Positions 1-5,027 of a DNA stretch of 5,027 nt are shown one piece after another. Origin of the DNA: Rhodobacterales bacterium (GTDB lineage: Bacteria; Pseudomonadota; Alphaproteobacteria; Rhodobacterales; Rhodobacteraceae). The position numbers were made by a program, and so were the translations under genes. How positions within the stretch are numbered: the stretch's first letter is position 1; every line of letters starts with the position of its first letter. The notes below the pieces were generated by a model. The model was not told the DNA's origin and ran no database searches. It was given only the letters and a program-made list of their open reading frames with translations. The stretch is from contig JAAFIJ010000212.1 in the NCBI GenBank assembly GCA_013298675.1, positions 1 through 5,027 on the forward strand, in the 5' to 3' direction.

Positions 1-546
1 CTGGACGACATGCGCGAAGTCTTGGCCATTGGTTTGATTGCCAATGGTAAATCGGTGAACTCGGTTGATCCTGCGGATATTCAGGCCGCCACGGACTACA
101 TACTCACCCAAAAGCCAAATGTTTCGGCCTTTACCTATGATAGCATGGTTATGATGGGCGCGGGCGATCTGGCTGCGGGGCACTTTTTTGTGGGCGGCCA
201 TGTGTTTTTCACAGAGTTGCCAGACATCAAATACATGATCCCCTCAGAAGGGGCGACGATGTATCAAGAAAACATGTGTGTGCTGGCATCGGCTGAGCAT
301 AAAGCGAACGCCAAGAAATTCTTGGAGTTCTACTTGCGTCCGGAAATTGCGGCATTGAACGTGGCGCAGCAGTATAATGGCACCGCCAACATGCCCGCAC
401 GGGCGATGATCCCCGACGCCATCAAGAGCAATCCAAATATCACGGTCGGGCCGGAAGTGATCGCTCGCTTGCAGATATTTGAAGACATTGGTGCGGGGCT
501 CAAGCTTTACGACCGCGCCTGGAATACCATCCGCACCGCGCAATGA
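1..546 (+). CDS. Periplasmic substrate-binding protein of a polyamine-type ABC importer (C-terminal part)
   Basis: The 5' end is cut off by the window; frame 1 is open from base 1 and gives 181 residues before TGA. The protein would capture its ligand in the periplasm and deliver it to the permeases encoded downstream. It reads like the C-terminal lobe of PotD/PotF: a DDMREVLAIGL helix at residues 2-12, the KPNVSAF stretch at 38-44, the IPSEGATMY segment at 80-88, and the late helix KKFLEFYLRPEIA at 105-117. Aligned from memory with E. coli PotD, the ligand-pocket Trp229, Trp255 and Asp257 correspond to Phe63, Tyr88 and Glu90 of this fragment, so the aromatic-plus-acid pattern for an amine is kept with different residues. 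The signal peptide and N-lobe lie outside the window. The family is secure; polyamine as the ligand is inference, and related proteins bind other small cations or opine-like compounds. Confidence 0.9.
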   Translation: MDDMREVLAIGLIANGKSVNSVDPADIQAATDYILTQKPNVSAFTYDSMVMMGAGDLAAGHFFVGGHVFFTELPDIKYMIPSEGATMYQENMCVLASAEHKANAKKFLEFYLRPEIAALNVAQQYNGTANMPARAMIPDAIKSNPNITVGPEVIARLQIFEDIGAGLKLYDRAWNTIRTAQ

Positions 547-554
547 TCTGATCC

Positions 555-578
555 GGGCGGCCGTTGTTCGGGCCGCCC
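555..578 (+). promoter_or_regulatory. Stem-loop between the binding-protein and ATPase genes
   Basis: GGGCGGCC (555-562) and GGCCGCCC (571-578) form a perfect 8-bp, all-GC stem with an 8-nt loop, 8 nt after the binding-protein stop. A short AATTTT run follows (579-584). The T-run is only four bases, so it is at best a leaky terminator. In many ABC importer operons a hairpin at this place protects the 3' end of the binding-protein mRNA and lowers expression of the membrane genes, so that the binding protein is made in excess. The hairpin is seen directly; that role is inferred. Confidence 0.65.
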
Positions 579-586
579 AATTTTCC

Positions 587-591
587 AAAGG
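587..591 (+). promoter_or_regulatory. Ribosome binding site of the ATPase gene
   Basis: AAAGG lies 8 nt before the ATG at 600, just downstream of the intercistronic stem-loop. It supports that ATG over the in-frame TTG at 564, which falls in the hairpin loop and has no site of its own. Confidence 0.6.
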
Positions 592-599
592 CAATAACC

Positions 600-1667
600 A
601 TGGCACTGCTGGAAATCCGCAACGCGCGGCGTGAGTTCGTTACACCCGAAGGAACCCGCTTGGCTGCCCTTGACGGCATAGATCTGGATATTGGCGCAAA
701 TGAATTCGTGACTTTGCTTGGCCCGTCGGGCTGTGGAAAAACCACGTTGTTGCGCGCAATCGCCGGGTTCGAGACTTTGGACTCAGGCACTCTTGCACTG
801 GACGGAAACGACATATCCACGCAACCGCCGCATCGTCGCCCGGTGAACACGGTGTTTCAAAGCTATGCACTATTCAGCCACATGACAGTGGCCCGAAATG
901 TGGGATATGCGTTGGAAGTCCGCAGCGTCGAACGTCAAGTTCGTGAACATGCTGTGGCTGAAGTGCTTGAAAAAGTAGGACTTTCCGGCATGGGTACGCG
1001 CAGGCCCAATCAATTGTCGGGGGGGCAACGTCAGCGCGTGGCGCTGGCTCGCGCCATCATCGGAAAACCGCGCCTTTTGCTGCTGGACGAACCACTCTCG
1101 GCTTTGGACCGTAACCTGCGCCAACAAATGCAGCTAGAACTCAAGACATTGCAAAACACACTTGGAATCGCCTTTGTCTTTGTCACGCATGATCAGGAAG
1201 AGGCGCTGACAATGTCTGACCGCATCGTGGTGATGCGCGCAGGCAAGATTGAGCAGATCGGTTCCCCTCGCCAGATCTACCGCCATCCAAAGTCCCGGTT
1301 TGTCGCCGAATTCATTGGCGAGACCAATCTCTTCACCGTAACCATTGACCGCATCGACGGCAGTCACGCCTTGGCACACACCGCCGACGGGCTGGAGCTG
1401 ATCTTGCCCGCAGGGAACTGCAAACCCGGGGGCAACGTGCAAGTTGTCTTGCGTCCGGCTGATTTTTCCATTTCAGATCAGGGCATTGCTGCCACTGTCA
1501 CCAAGGCTGTCTACCTGGGCTCTGACCTTCACCTCTTTGTGCAACCCACCGTCGGCGGTCCGGAAATCAGCATCACAGCCCGCGACAGCGCGCAGGCTCC
1601 GCAACCCGGATCTAAGGTGCATCTGGCCTATGACCCAGCCGCCCCGCATGTGCTGGAGACCGCGTGA
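600..1667 (+). CDS. ABC transporter ATP-binding protein, PotA/PotG type
   Basis: A 355-residue cytoplasmic ATPase that would power import through the two permeases that follow. All nucleotide-binding motifs are present: Walker A GPSGCGKTT at 41-49, Q-loop Gln87 in NTVFQSYALF, signature LSGGQRQRVALARA at 139-152, Walker B RLLLLDEP at 158-165 with catalytic Glu164, D-loop SALD at 167-170, and switch His197 in FVTHDQEEA. The HDQEEALTMSDR block is typical of the polyamine/iron/sugar (CUT1-like) ATPases. Residues from about 240 onward form the C-terminal regulatory extension with a TOBE-type domain. Length matches the family (about 350-380). The ATG at 600 is preferred because homologues begin at a LLEIRNARREF-like strand and a ribosome binding site precedes it. 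Its TGA shares one base with the next ATG. PotA/PotG is the nearest named type, but ATPase sequence alone does not settle the substrate. Confidence 0.95.
   Translation: MALLEIRNARREFVTPEGTRLAALDGIDLDIGANEFVTLLGPSGCGKTTLLRAIAGFETLDSGTLALDGNDISTQPPHRRPVNTVFQSYALFSHMTVARNVGYALEVRSVERQVREHAVAEVLEKVGLSGMGTRRPNQLSGGQRQRVALARAIIGKPRLLLLDEPLSALDRNLRQQMQLELKTLQNTLGIAFVFVTHDQEEALTMSDRIVVMRAGKIEQIGSPRQIYRHPKSRFVAEFIGETNLFTVTIDRIDGSHALAHTADGLELILPAGNCKPGGNVQVVLRPADFSISDQGIAATVTKAVYLGSDLHLFVQPTVGGPEISITARDSAQAPQPGSKVHLAYDPAAPHVLETA
1655..1659 (+). promoter_or_regulatory. Ribosome binding site deciding the start of permease 1
   Basis: GGAGA sits inside the end of the ATPase gene, 7 nt before ATG 1667 but only 4 nt before the alternative GTG at 1664. 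The spacing favours the ATG. Confidence 0.6.
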
Positions 1668-2554
1668 TGGCAGTCCGTCGCCAAACGCTTGTGCTCTTGG
1701 TGCTTTTGGCCCCAGTCACCCTATTTCTCGGCGTGTTCTTTCTGTTGCCGCTGGTGATCATCGCGCTGTTTTCGCTGCTTGCCCCTGGTCTTTATGGCGG
1801 GGTTGAGTGGACCTTTTATCATTGGAACTATGGACGTATCTTCGGCTGGGCCGATGGCTTGATCGAGATATACGAACCGATTTATTTACAAATCCTGGGT
1901 CGCAGCCTCGGCTTTGCGGCCATGACTGTCGTGCTCTGTCTGATCCTGTGTTATCCGGTGGCCTTCTGGGTCAGCCGCCTGCCAAGTCGCTGGCGGCTGT
2001 TCTTCATTTTCCTGATCACGCTGCCGTTCTTTTCCAGCCTGATCGTTCGGCTCTATGCTTGGCTTTTGATTTTGAAACCGTCAGGCCTTCTGAACAGTGT
2101 TCTGATGGGGATGGATTTGATATCCCAGCCGTTGGAAATCCTCTACACCCCTGCCGCAGTGGTGCTGGGAATGGTCTATGTGATGGTGCCCTTCATGTTC
2201 CTGCCGCTATACTCGGCGGTTGATAATCTGGACCGCGCGTTGATTGAGGCTTCTATGGATCTTGGCGCAACACGGGTACAGACGTTCCTCAAAGTGATCC
2301 TGCCGCAAACCCTTCCCGGTATTCTTGGGGGCAGCGTGATCGTTTTTATTCCATCGGTCGGCAATTTCATCGTGCCCGACGTTCTGGGCGGGGCCAAAGG
2401 GTTGATGATCGGCAATCTTGTCGAGCAGCAATTCCTCTCAGCGCGCAACTGGCCGTTTGGGTCCGCCCTTTCGATGGTCGTCATGACGTTGGTGTTGGTG
2501 GTGCTGCTGACATCGATGGCTGCAGCCAGACGCAAAGGAAGCCAGAATGCGTAA
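1667..2554 (+). CDS. ABC transporter permease 1, PotB/PotH type
   Basis: A 295-residue inner-membrane protein, one half of the translocation channel. Six hydrophobic segments are visible at about 7-37, 79-103, 110-133, 163-186, 220-239 and 268-287. The EAA loop that docks onto the ATPase is at 194-218: Glu194-Ala195-Ser196, Gly200, then ILPQTLPG at 211-218. The stretch after it (FIPSVGNFIVPDVLGGAKG, 228-246) is characteristic of PotB/PotH/YdcU permeases. The C-terminus is short and basic (ARRKGSQNA), as expected on the cytoplasmic side. The start overlaps the ATPase stop by one base (TGATG), implying coupled translation; a GTG one codon earlier (1664) is possible but worse spaced. The first periplasmic loop (about 40-78), with a tract around GLIEIYEPIYLQ, seems somewhat long compared with E. 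coli PotB, which I judge from memory. Confidence 0.93.
   Translation: MAVRRQTLVLLVLLAPVTLFLGVFFLLPLVIIALFSLLAPGLYGGVEWTFYHWNYGRIFGWADGLIEIYEPIYLQILGRSLGFAAMTVVLCLILCYPVAFWVSRLPSRWRLFFIFLITLPFFSSLIVRLYAWLLILKPSGLLNSVLMGMDLISQPLEILYTPAAVVLGMVYVMVPFMFLPLYSAVDNLDRALIEASMDLGATRVQTFLKVILPQTLPGILGGSVIVFIPSVGNFIVPDVLGGAKGLMIGNLVEQQFLSARNWPFGSALSMVVMTLVLVVLLTSMAAARRKGSQNA
2534..2539 (+). promoter_or_regulatory. Ribosome binding site of permease 2 inside permease 1
   Basis: AAAGGA within the last codons of permease 1, 7 nt before ATG 2547. It supports a start that overlaps the upstream stop by 8 nt. Confidence 0.6.
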
Positions 2555-3383
2555 TCCGCTGGGCTGGGCTGCACTGACCCTATTTTCGCTGGTTTTCTTT
2601 CTGTTCATCTATGCTCCGCTTTTGGTGATCATCGGCTATTCTTTCAACTCCAACCCAGTCAATATGATGCAATGGGAGCATTTCACCTTTGACTGGTATC
2701 GTGGGCTTCTTGGGTTGGGAGAGCGGGCGGCCGATCCCAACAACCGCGCCGTCTATGTCGAAAGCACCGAGAAGATGCTTGCAGCACTGCGCACCTCGCT
2801 GATGGTTGCGGGGTTAAGCACGACAATTTCCACTGTGATCGGGACTGCCACAGCCATCGCTCTTGCACGCTATCGCTTTCGCGCCAAAGGCTTTTACAAC
2901 GGCTTTTTGATGCTACCGATGATGATGCCCGATATCGTGCTGGGCATAGGCCTTTTGATCTTTTTCGTTACGGTGGGCATCCATCTTTCGATGCTCACCA
3001 TCATCATCGGCCATTGCACGTTCCTGTCGTCTTATGTCTTCATCATCGTGCAGGCGCGGATCGCAGGTCTTGATCCGGCACTGGAAGAAGCCTCGGCTGA
3101 TCTGGGGGCTTCGGAATGGGTGACGCTGCGCAAGGTTTTGCTACCTCAGTTGGCCCCCGGTATTCTTGGTGGGGCATTGTTGGCTTTTGTGATCTCCATG
3201 GATGATCTTGTGATCACCTATTTTGTTGCCGGAACTGACAACACCACGCTTCCGGTCTTTATTTTCGGCATGGTGCGCCGAGGGGTAAAACCAGAGATAA
3301 ACGCCATCGCCACCCTGATGATCCTCACCTCGGTACTTATCGCGGCGCTGGGCCTGTGGCTGCGGTCCAGAAAGGCCGACTGA
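2547..3383 (+). CDS. ABC transporter permease 2, PotC/PotI type
   Basis: A 278-residue inner-membrane protein, the second half of the channel. Hydrophobic segments lie at about 8-31, 80-107, 116-142, 148-169, 204-226 and 251-272. The EAA loop is at 181-205: Glu181-Ala182-Ser183, Gly187, then LLPQLAPG at 198-205. The block ISMDDLVITYFVAG (216-229), followed by LPVFIFGMVRRGVKPEINA (235-253), is close to the PotC/PotI/YdcV signature and is the best family evidence. It overlaps permease 1 by 8 nt in another frame. The loop after the first segment carries an apparent insertion (about 55-78, GLGERAADPNNRAVY and onward) that I do not recall in E. coli PotC; it would face the periplasm and the binding protein. 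Permease 1 also looks long at this place. Family call is strong; substrate is not shown. Confidence 0.94.
   Translation: MRNPLGWAALTLFSLVFFLFIYAPLLVIIGYSFNSNPVNMMQWEHFTFDWYRGLLGLGERAADPNNRAVYVESTEKMLAALRTSLMVAGLSTTISTVIGTATAIALARYRFRAKGFYNGFLMLPMMMPDIVLGIGLLIFFVTVGIHLSMLTIIIGHCTFLSSYVFIIVQARIAGLDPALEEASADLGASEWVTLRKVLLPQLAPGILGGALLAFVISMDDLVITYFVAGTDNTTLPVFIFGMVRRGVKPEINAIATLMILTSVLIAALGLWLRSRKAD
3369..3375 (+). promoter_or_regulatory. Ribosome binding site of the P1-family peptidase gene
   Basis: AGAAAGG at the end of permease 2, 9 nt before ATG 3385. It shows that the peptidase is translated from the transporter message rather than from a separate leader. Confidence 0.5.
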
Positions 3384-3384
3384 C

Positions 3385-4464
3385 ATGAAAGACACCGAAC
3401 TGAAACCACGCGCCCGCGATCTTGGTCTGCCGTTTCCGGGCACGCCCGGTCCGCTGAACGCCATCACTGACGTACCCGGCGTGGCGGTGGGATTTTGCAC
3501 GCTGACCGATCCTGCACGCAAAATGCGCACGGGCGTCACCGCTGTTCTGCCCCGGCAAGGTCCCGAGCCCATGCCGGTTTGGGCAGGACAATACGCGCTG
3601 AACGGCAATGGCGAAATGACGGGCACGCATTGGATCAATGATGCGGGCTATTTCCTTGGGCCGATCTGCATCACCAACACCCATGGCGTGGGGGCCGCCC
3701 ATACCGGGGCGACCCGTTGGATGTTGGACACCTATGCCGAATACTTCCACAACAATCACGCTTGGGCGATGCCCGTCGTGGGCGAAACTTATGATGGTGT
3801 GCTGAACGATATCAACGCTCTGCATGTGCAACCCGAACACGCGATAGCTGCGCTGAACGCTGCGTCCACCGGCCCAGTCGCGGAAGGTTCCACCGGTGGC
3901 GGCAATGGCATGATCTGCTATGAATTCAAAGGCGGCACCGGAACCTCATCACGGCAAATCGAAATTGGCGGAAAGGGCTATACCGTCGCGGCCTTGGTGC
4001 AGGCCAATCACGGCATCCGGCCATGGTTGACGATCCTAGGTCAACCCATCGGGCGGTTGATGCCCGAGGACTCGCTCTATTCGGCCGAGATGGGCTCGAT
4101 CATCGTGATCCTTGCGACAGACGCGCCGTTGTCAGGACTGTCTTTGCGGCAGATGGCCAAGCGCGCGGCGATTGGTATCGGTCGCGGCGGCACGCCGGGT
4201 GGTAATAATTCGGGCGACATATTCCTGGCGTTCTCGACCGCCAATCCGGGCCCGATGCCACAATTTTGTAGCGCCTTGCTGACCAAGCAGGAACTGAACG
4301 GAGAGCATCTCGACCCGCTTTATTTGGCGGCGGTAGAAGCGATCGAGGAATCTGTCGTTAACGCTCTGGTTTCGGGTGAAGATGTGGCAACGTTCAAACC
4401 TGATGGATTGATGTGCCGCGCGATCGACCATGATCGCCTGAAAAAGGTTTTTCGCACAGAGTGA
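3385..4464 (+). CDS. P1-family peptidase (S58, DmpA/BapA-like self-cleaving aminopeptidase)
   Basis: A 359-residue Ntn-hydrolase-fold enzyme. Known relatives remove N-terminal residues: DmpA is an L-aminopeptidase/D-Ala-esterase-amidase, and BapA cleaves beta-alanyl dipeptides. They mature by cutting themselves into two chains. Family marks are RARDLGLPFPG (9-19), GPLNAITDVPGVAVG (22-36), RTGVTAVLPR (48-57), ETYDG (134-138), STGGGNGM (169-176), ANHGIRP (207-213), GSIIVILATDAPL (237-249) and NNSGDIFLAFSTANPGP (274-290). Mapped from memory onto DmpA Tyr146, Asn218, Ser250, Ser288 and Glu290, the catalytic set is Tyr136, Asn208, Ser238, Ser276 and Asp278, with even offsets. Cleavage is predicted between Gly237 and Ser238, giving chains of 237 and 122 residues; DmpA has 249 and 126. 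No signal peptide is seen, so a cytoplasmic site is likely. It starts one base after the permease 2 stop. The substrate is unknown; the operon suggests a compound brought in by the transporter. Confidence 0.93.
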   Translation: MKDTELKPRARDLGLPFPGTPGPLNAITDVPGVAVGFCTLTDPARKMRTGVTAVLPRQGPEPMPVWAGQYALNGNGEMTGTHWINDAGYFLGPICITNTHGVGAAHTGATRWMLDTYAEYFHNNHAWAMPVVGETYDGVLNDINALHVQPEHAIAALNAASTGPVAEGSTGGGNGMICYEFKGGTGTSSRQIEIGGKGYTVAALVQANHGIRPWLTILGQPIGRLMPEDSLYSAEMGSIIVILATDAPLSGLSLRQMAKRAAIGIGRGGTPGGNNSGDIFLAFSTANPGPMPQFCSALLTKQELNGEHLDPLYLAAVEAIEESVVNALVSGEDVATFKPDGLMCRAIDHDRLKKVFRTE

Positions 4465-4507
4465 CGCCAATGCTAATACGCCGTTTGGCTTGATTATCGC
4501 GTAAACG

Positions 4508-4524
4508 GGTGCTCGTGCCGCACC
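4508..4524. repeat. Small inverted repeat
   Basis: GGTGC (4508-4512) pairs with GCACC (4520-4524) around a 7-nt loop. There is no following T-run. The same two 5-mers recur in reverse order in the next inverted repeat about 40 bases on. Function unknown. Confidence 0.3.
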
Positions 4525-4561
4525 ACAGCCGCAAAATAACAGGCAGGCAAACACAGCGATA

Positions 4562-4578
4562 TTGCACCCGCGGTGCGA
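4562..4578. repeat. Short palindrome TTGCACC-CGC-GGTGCGA
   Basis: Seven pairs (one of them G-T) around a 3-nt loop. The compact dyad could be a hairpin in RNA or a protein site in DNA, but no promoter or gene start is placed to use it, and there is no T-run. Function unknown. Confidence 0.35.
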
Positions 4579-4849
4579 CACACGTTCATCGCTAACCAAG
4601 ATGGTATTGGCCCGCTCGCCCTGCGCATTCCGCCGAGGCTGTCGGGCATTCCGTTCAACGTCGCTGCCGCGATTTTGGCATCCCTATGTGTGTAGGACTG
4701 CGATGTATGATCCCCACAGTCAACTTTACCCTCTGACCTGTTCCCCGGACTGCTCTGTCAAAGCGAGCTTCTTTGGGTCGTAAGCCCGCCTCAAGTCGAT
4801 CAGTTTTTCACCTGATTACCTTCCTTCCGCTTCGAAGAACCGCAAGGCT

Positions 4850-5027
4850 TTACAAGCCGATTTTCCACTCATGCAGCGCCCGAGCAAGCCGGTCCAGACC
4901 ATCTTTGATCCGGACGGCTGCACCGCCGCCGACGCCCAATCGGATGTGACCGGGCAGCTCGTATGCGCTGCCCGGAAGCACGAACGTGCGAAAGGGTGGC
5001 GCCAGAAGAAAGCGCGCGAAGGCATCA
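4850..5027 (-). CDS. PLP-dependent aminotransferase, class I/II (C-terminal end)
   Basis: Reading the minus strand from base 5026 gives 58 codons ending in TAA at 4852-4850; the gene continues beyond the right edge. The peptide begins DAFARFLLAPPFRTFVLPGS and continues AYELPGHIRLGVGG, then IKDGLDRLARALHEW. This is the usual end of fold-type I aminotransferases: a PGSAY/PGSxFG turn, an HIRLG strand whose arginine (Arg29 of the fragment, codon 4942-4940) matches the substrate-carboxylate arginine (Arg386 in aspartate aminotransferase), and a final amphipathic helix with GLxRLxxxL. The PLP lysine and cofactor-binding part are outside the window, so neither activity nor substrate can be named. 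It is convergent with the operon and probably not co-regulated with it. A 5-bp stem (GGCTT/AAGCC, 4846-4858) encloses its stop codon. Confidence 0.78.
   Translation of the reverse strand, partial: DAFARFLLAPPFRTFVLPGSAYELPGHIRLGVGGGAAVRIKDGLDRLARALHEWKIGL

Larger units (their letters stand above)
4465..4849. other. Convergent intergenic region with no supportable gene
   Basis: 385 bases between two converging genes. No frame has both a convincing start with ribosome binding site and recognisable protein content. Visible structure is limited to two small inverted repeats (4508-4524 and 4562-4578) and a weak GCCAA/TTGGC pairing (4466-4470 with 4485-4489) just after the peptidase stop. None is followed by a T-run, so no clear factor-independent terminator is seen for the operon. 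Open but start-poor frames exist on the plus strand (4540-4695, 51 codons plus stop) and the minus strand (4757-4494, 87 codons plus stop; 4815-4726, 29 codons plus stop). They could be chance or remnants of a decayed gene or insertion element. I recognise none of them. Confidence 0.6.

Noticed and set aside
564..599. TTG start for the ATPase, 12 codons upstream of the ATG at 600
   Set aside because: It lies in the loop and stem of the intercistronic hairpin, has no ribosome binding site, and adds a non-family MFGPPNFPKAIT leader.
1664..1666. GTG start for permease 1, one codon before the ATG
   Set aside because: Only 4 nt from the GGAGA site, against 7 nt for the ATG at 1667. The difference is one residue and cannot be excluded.
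4207..4212. Asn275-Ser276 as the peptidase self-cleavage site
   Set aside because: It resembles the Asn-Ser cleavage pair of BapA, but would give a beta chain of only 84 residues; spacing to the other catalytic residues fits Gly237-Ser238 instead.
4466..4489. Terminator directly after the peptidase gene
   Set aside because: GCCAA/TTGGC gives only 5 bp with a 14-nt loop and no T-run.
4132..4599. 155-codon minus-strand frame over the end of the peptidase gene
   Set aside because: Most of it is antisense to the well-supported peptidase, and its Cys-rich start looks like chance.
4640..4695. Thymidylate-synthase-like GIPFNVA motif in the plus-strand spacer frame
   Set aside because: A brief resemblance to the L-G-x-P-F-N-I-A block of thymidylate synthase, but the conserved residues before it are missing and the frame stops soon after. 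Too short to support a pseudogene call.
4562..4783. 73-codon plus-strand frame starting at TTG
   Set aside because: Weak start codon within a palindrome, no ribosome binding site, biased low-complexity composition and no recognised family.
4816..5025. 69-codon minus-strand ATG frame
   Set aside because: Composition rich in Cys, Arg and Ser with no family resemblance; the overlapping frame ending at 4850 has a clear aminotransferase C-terminus.

Overview
The window looks like a chromosomal segment from an alphaproteobacterium, probably of the Rhodobacteraceae (Roseobacter-like) type. That rests on moderately high GC, the codon choice and the protein style; no taxonomic marker is present, so it is an impression.

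Positions 1-4464 are one tight plus-strand operon. It opens with the C-terminal 181 residues of a periplasmic solute-binding protein of the PotD/PotF type (1-546). A short gap holding a perfect 8-bp stem-loop follows. Then come a PotA/PotG-type ABC ATPase (600-1667) and two PotB/PotH- and PotC/PotI-type inner-membrane permeases (1667-2554 and 2547-3383). The last gene is a P1-family (MEROPS S58, DmpA/BapA-like) self-cleaving aminopeptidase (3385-4464). From the ATPase onward the genes overlap or nearly touch (1-nt overlap, 8-nt overlap, 1-nt gap), which implies translational coupling. The order binding protein-ATPase-permease-permease is that of potFGHI and ydcSTUV. Together the genes describe an importer for a polyamine-like or other cationic/amide compound, joined to a cytoplasmic hydrolase that may process what is imported.

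Positions 4465-4849 hold no gene I can support. The stretch contains two small inverted repeats and a few short open frames on both strands without credible starts. It may be an ordinary convergent spacer or an eroded relic.

Positions 4850-5027 hold, on the minus strand, the last 58 codons of a PLP-dependent class I/II aminotransferase that runs off the right edge. It converges on the operon. Its reading frame has no start codon inside the window and is easily missed beside an unrelated ATG-started frame over the same bases.

No rRNA, tRNA, CRISPR array or intact mobile element was seen. The most interesting point is the peptidase placed inside the transporter operon, with its catalytic set nearly complete; nothing here clearly amounts to an undescribed system.
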